From contig NZ_CP054932.1 of the NCBI RefSeq assembly GCF_013364275.1, positions 8,246,001 to 8,310,000 of the forward strand: a stretch of 64,000 nucleotides of DNA, read 5' to 3'. Below the pieces are notes generated by a model. The model was not told the DNA's origin. It did not search any database and saw only the letters and a program-made list of their open reading frames with translations. This DNA is from Actinomadura sp. NAK00032 (GTDB lineage: Bacteria > Actinomycetota > Actinomycetes > Streptosporangiales > Streptosporangiaceae). Shown in pieces: positions 7,741 to 14,688 of this stretch. Both the position numbers and the translations under genes were made by a program. How positions within the stretch are numbered: the stretch's first letter is position 1; each line of letters begins with the position of its first letter.

Positions 7741-8154
7741 ATGGCAGACGAATTCGCCGACCAGGACGTGATCCGGCGGCTGCTGAACGAGACCGGGACG
7801 TGGGCCTTCGTCGGGCTCGGCGACAACCCCGACCGCGAGGTCTACACCCAGGCGCGGCTGATGCAGGAGCGCGGGAAGCGGATCGTCCCCGTCCACCCGG
7901 CGGGGCGGGAGGTGCTCGGCGAGCGGGGCTACGCGTCGCTCGCCGACGTCCCGGAGAAGGTGGACGTGGTCGGCGTCTACCGGCGCGCCGAGCACGCCGG
8001 GGAGGCCGTGGACGCGGCGATCGCGGCGGGCGCGAAGGCCGTGTGGCTGCCGCTCGACGTGATCGACGAGGCGGCGGCCCGGCGCGCGAAGGACGCCGGG
8101 CTCGACGTCGTCATGAACCGCTGCCCCGCCGTGGAGTGGGCGCTGCGCCGCTAG
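7741..8154 (+). CDS. CoA-binding domain protein (YccU-like)
   Basis: 137 residues of the CoA_binding_2 family, a single Rossmann domain related to succinyl-CoA ligase alpha. Motifs: WAFVGLGDNPDREVYTQARL (about 22-41), KRIVPVHPAGREVLGERGYASL (described in two parts), VDVVGVYRRAEHAGEAVDAAI, and VVMNRCPAVEW at the end. Molecular role not established. A GTG two codons upstream (7735) is an equally possible start. It shares a CTAG with the convergent purE gene, so both stops overlap. Confidence 0.9.
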   Translation: MADEFADQDVIRRLLNETGTWAFVGLGDNPDREVYTQARLMQERGKRIVPVHPAGREVLGERGYASLADVPEKVDVVGVYRRAEHAGEAVDAAIAAGAKAVWLPLDVIDEAAARRAKDAGLDVVMNRCPAVEWALRR

Positions 8155-8645
8155 ATCCTCTCGCGGAGCCGCGCGCCCTTCGCCTTGGCCTGGCCGTAGA
8201 GGTCCTGCTGGAAGACCTCCATCTTGGCCCGCAGCCCCTCGTCGGACGCGGCCAGGATGCGGACGGCCAGCAGCCCGGCGTTGCGCGCCGCGCCCACCGC
8301 GACCGTCGCGACGGGGACGCCCGCGGGCATCTGCACGATCGACAGCAGCGAGTCCATGCCGTCGAGGTACTTCAGCGGCACCGGGACGCCGATCACCGGC
8401 AGCGGCGTCACCGACGCCAGCATGCCGGGCAGGTGCGCGGCCCCGCCCGCCCCCGCGATGATCACGCGGAGGCCGCGGCCGGCGGCCTGCTCGCCGTAGG
8501 CGATCATGTCGTGCGGCATCCGGTGCGCGGACACGACGTCGGCCTCGTAGGGGACGCCGAACTCCGCCAGCGCCTGCGCGGCGCCCTCCATGACGGGCCA
8601 GTCGGAGTCGCTGCCCATCACCACCCCGACGACCGGCTCGCTCAT
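8151..8645 (-). CDS. purE: 5-(carboxyamino)imidazole ribonucleotide mutase
   Basis: 164 residues, the expected size for class I PurE. MGSDSDWPVMEGAAQAL (about 10-26) binds substrate, SAHRMPHDM holds the catalytic His, and IAGAGGAAHLPGMLAS and GVPVPLKYLDGMDSLLSIVQMP are the conserved loops. Converts N5-CAIR to CAIR in purine synthesis. Its ATG overlaps the purK stop (ATGA), so the two are translationally coupled and act in sequence. The stop shares CTAG with the convergent CoA-binding gene. Confidence 0.97.
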   Translation of the reverse strand: MSEPVVGVVMGSDSDWPVMEGAAQALAEFGVPYEADVVSAHRMPHDMIAYGEQAAGRGLRVIIAGAGGAAHLPGMLASVTPLPVIGVPVPLKYLDGMDSLLSIVQMPAGVPVATVAVGAARNAGLLAVRILAASDEGLRAKMEVFQQDLYGQAKAKGARLRERI

Positions 8646-9796
8646 TTCCGCTTTTCCCCCATCTTGGTCCCCCACCGCAGGTAGTCGGCGGCGTGCCGGG
8701 CCCGTTCCCGGACGTCGTCGAGATCGGCGCCGAGCGCCGTCACATGGCCGATCTTGCGGCCGGGACGCGACTCCTTGCCGTACATGTGCACCTTGACGGC
8801 CGGGTCGTGGGCCATCACGTGGATGTAGCGGGAGTAGACGTCCGGGTCGTCGCCGCCGAGCACGTTCGCCATGACCGTGTACGGCGCGGTCGGCTCGGTG
8901 GAGCCGAGCGGCAGGTCGAGGACGGCCCGCAGGTGCTGCTCGAACTGCGATGTCCGGGCGCCCTCGATCGTCCAGTGGCCGGAGTTGTGCGGGCGCATGG
9001 CCAGCTCGTTCACCAGCAGCCCGGCGCCCGTCTCGAACAGCTCGACCGCGAGCAGCCCGACGACGCCGAGCTCGTCGGCGACGCGCAGGGCGAGGCGCTG
9101 CGCCTCGGCGGCCAGGTCGTCGGACAGGCCCGGGGCGGGCGCGATCACCTCGGTGCAGATGCCGCCCTCCTGGACGGTCTCCACGATCGGGTACGCGGCG
9201 CCCTGCCCGTAGGCGGAGCGCGCGACGAGGGCGGCCAGCTCCCGCCGGAACGGGACGTGCTGCTCGACCATCAGGTCGACGCCCTCCGCGAGCAGCCGCT
9301 CCACCTGGCCGGACGGCTCGTCCACGACCCAGACGCCCTTGCCGTCGTAGCCGCCGCGGGTCGCCTTGAGGACCAGCGGCCAGCCGTGCTCGCGGCCGAA
9401 CTCCGCCAGGAACGCGGCGGGCTCCGACGCCGGCACCGGCGCGTACGCGGGGCACGGGACGCCGAGGGCGCTGAGCCGCTCGCGCATGACGAGCTTGTCC
9501 TGGGCGTGGGCGAGGGCCGCCGCGCCCGGCCGGCACGGGACGCCCGTCTCCTCCACCGCCCGGATGTGCGGGCCCGGGACGTGCTCGTGGTCGAACGTGA
9601 CCACGTCGCAGCCCTTGGCGAACGCCAGCAGGTCGTCGCGGGACCGGTCGTCGCCCACCCGGACGTCGGACACGGCCTTGGCCGCCGACTCGTCCGGCGC
9701 CCCGGCGAGGACGCGCAGCGACACGCCGAGCGCGATCGCGGCCTGCTGGGTCATCCGGGCGAGCTGCCCGCCGCCCGCCATGCCCACTATGGGCAT
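8642..9796 (-). CDS. purK: 5-(carboxyamino)imidazole ribonucleotide synthase
   Basis: 384 residues from the chosen ATG. Starts MPIVGMAGGGQLARMTQQAA, the PurK N-terminal domain. The ATP-grasp part has PLVLKATRGGYDGKGVWVV and ALVARSAYGQGAAYPIVETV, and the metal-binding NELAMRPHNSGHWTIEGA. Uses ATP and bicarbonate to convert AIR to N5-CAIR, which PurE then rearranges. A longer version from GTG at 9868 adds 24 low-complexity residues ahead of the conserved start; I prefer 9796 by family alignment, though its ribosome site is weak. Divergent from the GtrA gene. Confidence 0.95.
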   Translation of the reverse strand: MPIVGMAGGGQLARMTQQAAIALGVSLRVLAGAPDESAAKAVSDVRVGDDRSRDDLLAFAKGCDVVTFDHEHVPGPHIRAVEETGVPCRPGAAALAHAQDKLVMRERLSALGVPCPAYAPVPASEPAAFLAEFGREHGWPLVLKATRGGYDGKGVWVVDEPSGQVERLLAEGVDLMVEQHVPFRRELAALVARSAYGQGAAYPIVETVQEGGICTEVIAPAPGLSDDLAAEAQRLALRVADELGVVGLLAVELFETGAGLLVNELAMRPHNSGHWTIEGARTSQFEQHLRAVLDLPLGSTEPTAPYTVMANVLGGDDPDVYSRYIHVMAHDPAVKVHMYGKESRPGRKIGHVTALGADLDDVRERARHAADYLRWGTKMGEKRK

Positions 9797-10089
9797 ATCA
9801 CCCCGGCGGAGCCGGGCCGGGGGGCGCGGGGGGTCGTCCCCCCTCGAGGAATGCGGTGGAACACTCACGTCAGAAGGCTATCGGGCGCTCGGGGCGAACG
9901 AATCCCCGGCGGCGGGCGTCACAGGTGTGTGGAGGTCGCGACAATGGGCAGGGAACGCCTGGACAGCGTGAAACGTTCATGTTCCGACGTCTCCGGGGCA
10001 ACAGGCGTCTATTCTCGTGGTGCCTCCGCATCAGCCGCCGCGCCGTCGGCCGTGGCGTTCGACGAAGTCCGGAAGGACGGTTCCCCTTC

Positions 10090-10671
10090 GTGAGCCTGGT
10101 CGCCAAACTCCATCGGCGGTTCGCGCACCTCGTGCACGAGCTCGCCAAGTTCGGCAGTGTGGGCGCGATCGCGTTCGTCATCACGGTCGCGATCGGCAAC
10201 GGCCTGCACACGGGGATGGGCGTCGGCCCGCTGACCTCCAACGGCGTCGCGACGATCATCGCGACGACGTTCTCCTACCTGGCGAACCGGTACTGGACGT
10301 TCCGGCACCGCGACCGCACCGGGCTCGGCCGCGAGTACGTGCTGTTCTTCGCGCTGAACGGCGTCGGGCTGGTCATCACCGAGCTGTTCATCGGCTTCTC
10401 GCACTACGTCCTGAAGCTGGACGGGGCCGTCTTCTACAACATCGCGCTGGTCGTCGGCACCGGTGTGGCGACGCTGTTCCGCTTCTGGTCGTACAAGAAG
10501 TGGGTGTTCCTGCCGTCGAGCGCGCCGGCGGTCGACCCCGCGTCCGGCCTGCCGGAGGCCCCCGCCGCCGACTCCGAGGGCCCCGCCGGCCCGGAGGCGC
10601 CGGGCGTCCACCGCGCGCCCCGCCTGGGCCACCCCCTCGACGCCCACACCGAGGACTACGCCGAGATCTGA
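10090..10671 (+). CDS. GtrA family membrane protein
   Basis: 193 residues with four predicted membrane helices: around FGSVGAIAFVITVAIGNGLH, NGVATIIATTFSYLANRY, YVLFFALNGVGLVITELFIG and FYNIALVVGTGVATLFRFW. The RYWTFRHR and KKWVF motifs after helices two and four are characteristic of GtrA. The family moves or supports lipid-linked sugars in surface polysaccharide or teichoic acid glycosylation. A Pro/Ala-rich cytoplasmic tail of about 50 residues follows. GTG start chosen with GGAAGG upstream; upstream codons are low-complexity Arg-rich and unlikely to be translated. Confidence 0.9.
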   Translation: MSLVAKLHRRFAHLVHELAKFGSVGAIAFVITVAIGNGLHTGMGVGPLTSNGVATIIATTFSYLANRYWTFRHRDRTGLGREYVLFFALNGVGLVITELFIGFSHYVLKLDGAVFYNIALVVGTGVATLFRFWSYKKWVFLPSSAPAVDPASGLPEAPAADSEGPAGPEAPGVHRAPRLGHPLDAHTEDYAEI

Positions 10672-10697
10672 GCGGGGCCGTCCCAGGCCCCTGCCGG

Positions 10698-11969
10698 TCA
10701 GGCGGGGCCCATGACCACCCGCTCGGCGGCCAGCCGGGCCTCGGCGGGCTGGCGGAGGAAGACCCCGAAGACGGCGGGGCGCGACTGGATCAGTTCGAGG
10801 CGGCCGCCGTCCACCACGGCGAGCGAGCGGGCCAGGTAGAGGCCGAGGCCGGTGCCGTGGCCGCCGCTGACGCTGCGGTCGAAGATGCGGGGCTCCAGCT
10901 CGGCCGGGATCCCGGGGCCCTCGTCGCCGATCTCGACCATCACCGACCCGGCGCCCGGCTTGGTGTGGATGGTGACGGTCCCGGCGCCGTGGGTGAGCGA
11001 GTTCTCCAGCAGGGTCGCGAGGATCTGCGAGAGGCCCTCGGGGTTGGTCAGGCCGACGAGGCCCTGCTCGCCGACGATCCGCACGTCCCGGCCCGCCTTG
11101 CGGAAGCTCGGCCGCCACTCCTTGACCTGCTGGGTGATGATCTCGTCGATCGGGGACGGGACGGCGCCACCGGTCGGGTCGTGCCGGGCGCGGGCGAGCA
11201 GCTGCTCGACGACCGCGACGAGCCGCTCGGCCTGCGCGACCGCCGCGGCGCCCTCCTCGCGGACGACGTCGGGGTACTCGGCGGCCTCGATCATCTCCTC
11301 CAGCCGCATCGACAGCGCGGTGAGCGGCGTGCGGAGCTGGTGGCTGGCGTCGGTGGCGAACTGGCGGCCGGCGACGACGAGGTCGGTGATGCGGACGGCG
11401 CTGCGGTCCAGCACCTCGGCGACCTGGTCGATCTCCGGGATGCCGTAGCGGCGGGGCCGGGGCCGGGCGTTGCCGCTGCCGAGCCGGTCGGCGGTCTCGG
11501 CCAGCTCGCGCAGCGGCAGCATGAACTTGCGGGCCTGCACCATCGCCAGCCCGACGGTGACGGCGACGCCGAGCAGCGCCAGGCTGCCGATCAGCAGGAT
11601 CAGCCGGAGCGCGGCGTCGCGGACCTCCGCCTCCGGGCGCGACACCCGGACCCGGACCGCGCCGTGCGAGGCGGTGGCGCTGAGGGCGGGGCCGCGGCGC
11701 GGCGGCCCGGCGTTCAGGGTGCGGCCGTCCGGCAGCGTGACGGTGATCTGCCGGCCGGGGTACTCGCGGGCGATGATCGCGCCGGTGACGGGCTGCGGTT
11801 TCTGCAGGCTGTAGCCGACGCCGCCCGCGATGGAGGACGCCTCCCGGTCGAGCGACCGGCCGGCCTCCTCGTAGACGAGCTTGTGGGCCGCGTAGGCGAG
11901 GGGTATGCCGAGCAGGAGGATCGCGACCACCGCCACCGCGAGCGTCGACAGGAGGAGTCGGCGCCTCAT
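10698..11969 (-). CDS. OmpR-system sensor histidine kinase
   Basis: 423 residues. A first membrane helix (about 5-27), an extracytoplasmic loop of about 95 residues, a second helix (about 122-144), then a HAMP segment. The phospho-acceptor is His210 in ATDASHQLRTPLTAL. The ATPase has TLLENSLTHGAGTVT (N box), VEIGDEGPGIP (G1) and GGHGTGLGLYLARSL (G2). Downstream of its response regulator by about 100 bp with a hairpin between. The signal is unknown. Convergent with the GtrA gene. Confidence 0.93.
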   Translation of the reverse strand: MRRRLLLSTLAVAVVAILLLGIPLAYAAHKLVYEEAGRSLDREASSIAGGVGYSLQKPQPVTGAIIAREYPGRQITVTLPDGRTLNAGPPRRGPALSATASHGAVRVRVSRPEAEVRDAALRLILLIGSLALLGVAVTVGLAMVQARKFMLPLRELAETADRLGSGNARPRPRRYGIPEIDQVAEVLDRSAVRITDLVVAGRQFATDASHQLRTPLTALSMRLEEMIEAAEYPDVVREEGAAAVAQAERLVAVVEQLLARARHDPTGGAVPSPIDEIITQQVKEWRPSFRKAGRDVRIVGEQGLVGLTNPEGLSQILATLLENSLTHGAGTVTIHTKPGAGSVMVEIGDEGPGIPAELEPRIFDRSVSGGHGTGLGLYLARSLAVVDGGRLELIQSRPAVFGVFLRQPAEARLAAERVVMGPA

Positions 11970-12012
11970 CAGGGCTCCTTAGGGGTGGGGCCGCGGACGG
12001 CACAGCACGCTG

Positions 12013-12039
12013 CCGGGGGCCTCTCGGGAAGGCCCCCGG
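12013..12039 (-). terminator. Hairpin between response regulator and kinase
   Basis: CCGGGGGCCT and its exact complement form a 10-bp GC stem with a 7-base loop. No U-run follows on the minus strand, so it may be an attenuating or mRNA-stabilising stem that lowers kinase expression relative to the regulator, not a full terminator. Confidence 0.45.
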
Positions 12040-12067
12040 TCGTCCCGCCCGGCCGCGGCGGCCGGTG

Positions 12068-12739
12068 CTAGTCGCCGCGCTCGAACCGGAAGCCGACGCC
12101 CCGCACCGTGGTGATGTAGCGGGGACTGCCGGCGTCGTCGCCGAGCTTGCGGCGCAGCCAGGAAATGTGCATGTCGAGGGTCTTCGTGGAACCCCACCAG
12201 TTGGTGTCCCACACCTCGCGCATGATCTGTTCGCGGGTCACGACCTTGCCGGCGTCGCGGACGAGCACGCGCAGCAGGTCGAACTCCTTGGTGGTCAGCT
12301 GGAGCTCCTGGTCGCCCATCCAGGCGCGGCGCGACTCGGCGTCGATCCGCACCCCCTGGACGATCGGGGTCTCGGTGCTGCCCCGGCGCAGCAGCGCGCG
12401 CACCCGCGCGAGCAGCTCGGCCAGCCGGAACGGCTTGGTCACGTAGTCGTCGGCGCCCGCGTCGAGCCCGACGACGGTGTCGACCTCGTCGGCGCGGGCG
12501 GTCAGGATCAGGATGGGCACGCCGTGCCCCTCGGCCCGCACCCTGCGGGCCACCTCAAGGCCGTCCAGTTCGGGCAGGCCGAGATCGAGGACGATCAGGT
12601 CAACCCCGCCGCCGAGCGCCCGCTCCAGCGCCTGCGGGCCGTCCGGGCTTACTTCGACGGTGTACCCCTCGCGACGCAGCGCGCGGGCGAGAGGCTCGGA
12701 GATGGACGTGTCGTCCTCGGCGAGCAGTACTGAGGTCAT
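12068..12739 (-). CDS. OmpR/PhoB-family response regulator
   Basis: 223 residues. The receiver domain has the acidic pair AEDD (8-10), phospho-acceptor Asp52 in LIVLDLGLPELDG, and Lys102 in DDYVTKPFR. The winged helix (about 128-223) has LTTKEFDLLRVLVRDAGKVVTRE and DMHISWLRRKLGDD, then the wing RYITTVRGVGFRFE. Paired with the histidine kinase downstream. Two direct repeats a helical turn apart lie 13-30 bp upstream of its start, suggesting autoregulation. Confidence 0.95.
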   Translation of the reverse strand: MTSVLLAEDDTSISEPLARALRREGYTVEVSPDGPQALERALGGGVDLIVLDLGLPELDGLEVARRVRAEGHGVPILILTARADEVDTVVGLDAGADDYVTKPFRLAELLARVRALLRRGSTETPIVQGVRIDAESRRAWMGDQELQLTTKEFDLLRVLVRDAGKVVTREQIMREVWDTNWWGSTKTLDMHISWLRRKLGDDAGSPRYITTVRGVGFRFERGD

Positions 12740-12751
12740 GAACCGATCGTA

Positions 12752-12769
12752 TGACCATTCTTGACCATT
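12752..12769 (-). promoter_or_regulatory. Candidate response-regulator box: 7-bp direct repeats, 11-bp period
   Basis: On the minus strand ATGGTCA-n4-ATGGTCA repeats with an 11-bp period, the spacing that OmpR-family dimers use. A further GGTCAAGA copy is at 12788-12795. They lie immediately upstream of the response regulator start. Confidence 0.5.
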
Positions 12770-12879
12770 ACCGGGCTGCCGCCGCGCTCTTGACCTGCGG
12801 TTTGCCACTCGTAGTACATTGTCGAACACGACATTTCCGGCGGTACCCGTATCTTCGCCGCAATAGACGCGTCCACGGG

Positions 12880-14688
12880 TCAGCGAAAAATCGCGATGGA
12901 GGCCGCGGGCAGCTCCACGGCGGCACTTCCGGAATCGCCGAGAGCGCCGGGGTCCAGGTGAATCGCCGGATCCGACGCGAGCAGCAGCCGCGGGAGCCCG
13001 CCGGACGGCCCCGCCGGCAGGACGACGGGCACGTCCCCGAGGTTCGCCGCCACCCCGATCCGGCCGCGCCGCATCACCAGCCAGCGCGCCCCGTTCTCGT
13101 CCGTCTCGACCTGCACCGCGGTCAGCCGGGGGTCGTTCAGGTCGGGTTCGGAGCGGCGCAGCGCGATCAGGCTTCGATGCCATTCGAGCAGGTCAGCGTG
13201 GTACGGGTCGTCCGGCTCGGTCCAGTCGAGGACGGATCGGCGAAAGGTGTCCACAGCCTGTGGATCGGGAATCCCGCCCGCCCAGCCGTGCCGCGCGAAC
13301 TCCCGCCGGCGCCCTTCGCTGACGGCGCGGGCCAGCTCCGGCTCGCGGTGGTCGGTGAAGTAGCACCAGGGGGTGGACGCGCCCCACTCCTCACCCATGA
13401 ACAGCATCGGCGTGAAGGGCGCGAGCAAAAGCAGTGCCGCGCCCACTTTGAGCAGGCCTGGGGACGGCAAGAGCGCGCCGATGCGGTCGCCGGACGCGCG
13501 GTTGCCGACTTGGTCGTGGTTCTGCAGAAAGCCGAGGAAACGGTGTGCGGGCGTTTCCCGGACGTTCACCGGCCGCCCGTGGTGCCGCCCCCGGTAGGTC
13601 GACATGGTCCCGTCATGGACGAAGACTCTGGTAAGGGCCTTCTTCAGCGTTTCCAGAGAGCCGAAGTCGCAGTAGTAGCCCTGCCGTTCACCAGTGAGCG
13701 CGGCGTGCAGCGCGTGGTGGAAGTCGTCGCTCCACTGCGCGTCCAGGCCGTATCCGCCGGCCTCCCTGGACGTCACCAGGCGCGGGTCGTTCAGGTCGGA
13801 TTCGGCGATGAGGAAGAGCTGCCGCCCCAGGTGGGCGGATTCCGCCGCCACCGCGCGCCCCAGCTCTTCGAGGACGTGCGTGGCGCTGTGGTCGGTGATG
13901 GCGTGGACGGCGTCGATCCGCAGCCCGTCGAAGTGGTAGTCGCGCAGCCACATCAGCGCGTTCTGCACGACGAATGCGCGGACCTCGTCCGAGCCCTCCT
14001 GGTCGAAGTTCACCGCGTCGCCCCAGGGCGTGGCATGGGCGCTGGTGAAGTACGGGCCGAAGCTGCCCAGGCGGTTGCCGTCCGGGCCCAGGTGGTTGTA
14101 GACGACGTCCAAGACGACGGCCAGGCCGCGCGCGTGGGCGGCGTCTACGAAGCGCTTCAAGCCGTCTGGGCCGCCGTAGGGCTCGTGGGGCGCCCAGAGG
14201 TGCACACCGTCGTATCCCCATCCGTGACGGCCGGGGAAGGACGCGACGGGCAGCAGCTCCACCGCGTCTACGCCGAGGGCCACCAGATGGTCGAGGCGGT
14301 CGGTCGCGGCGTCGAACGTCCCCTCCGGTGTGAACGTGCCGACGTGCATCTCGTACAGGACGCTCCCAGGGAGCGGACGGCCATGCCAATGCTGGTCGGT
14401 CCATGCGAACCGTCCGTGGTCGTAGACACGGCTCTGACCGTGCACGCCGTTGGGCTGCCAGGGCGAGCGAGGGTCGGGCAGCACTTCGTCTGAGCCGTCC
14501 AAGACGAAGCCGTAGTCCGTCCCATGGCCGGCCTCGGCGACACGGGCCTCCCACCAGCCGGAGGGCCGTGCTTCCAGGCGTGCCTCCAGCCGGGCCTCCA
14601 GCCGTGGCTCCATCGGATGGCGGGTGCCGCCGACCACGACTTCGACGCGGTCGGCGGCCGGTGCCCACACGGTGAATCTGGTGCTCAA
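12880..14688 (-). CDS. treZ: Malto-oligosyltrehalose trehalohydrolase
   Basis: 602 residues. An N-terminal beta-sandwich (FTVWAPAADRVEVVV) is followed by a GH13 barrel. Conserved motifs: VVLDVVYNHLGPDG, FDGLRIDAVHAI (nucleophile Asp), FLIAESDLNDPR (acid/base Glu), and FLQNHDQVGN (third acid). Cleaves the terminal maltooligosyl-trehalose bond to release trehalose. Its TTG start overlaps the treY stop (TTGA), coupling the two. Residues about 27-42 hold a short tandem LEAR repeat, three 12-bp units, unusual for the family. Start assigned from the family N terminus. Confidence 0.96.
   Translation of the reverse strand: MSTRFTVWAPAADRVEVVVGGTRHPMEPRLEARLEARLEARPSGWWEARVAEAGHGTDYGFVLDGSDEVLPDPRSPWQPNGVHGQSRVYDHGRFAWTDQHWHGRPLPGSVLYEMHVGTFTPEGTFDAATDRLDHLVALGVDAVELLPVASFPGRHGWGYDGVHLWAPHEPYGGPDGLKRFVDAAHARGLAVVLDVVYNHLGPDGNRLGSFGPYFTSAHATPWGDAVNFDQEGSDEVRAFVVQNALMWLRDYHFDGLRIDAVHAITDHSATHVLEELGRAVAAESAHLGRQLFLIAESDLNDPRLVTSREAGGYGLDAQWSDDFHHALHAALTGERQGYYCDFGSLETLKKALTRVFVHDGTMSTYRGRHHGRPVNVRETPAHRFLGFLQNHDQVGNRASGDRIGALLPSPGLLKVGAALLLLAPFTPMLFMGEEWGASTPWCYFTDHREPELARAVSEGRRREFARHGWAGGIPDPQAVDTFRRSVLDWTEPDDPYHADLLEWHRSLIALRRSEPDLNDPRLTAVQVETDENGARWLVMRRGRIGVAANLGDVPVVLPAGPSGGLPRLLLASDPAIHLDPGALGDSGSAAVELPAASIAIFR

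Noticed and set aside
9797..9868. Longer PurK N terminus
   Set aside because: The extra 24 residues are low-complexity and precede the conserved PurK start, so the shorter start is preferred, though the ribosome site is not decisive.
10674..10691. GGGGCC/GGCCCC hairpin between GtrA and kinase genes
   Set aside because: Only a 6-bp stem without a tail; too weak to call a terminator in such GC-rich DNA.
10009..12071. Long open frames on both strands across the histidine kinase and GtrA genes
   Set aside because: Real products (kinase, GtrA) read clearly in other frames; these are shadow frames rich in Arg, Pro and Gly.
12740..12879. Possible small gene between the response regulator and treZ
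   Set aside because: The 140 bp hold repeats and promoter-like sequence but no convincing frame.
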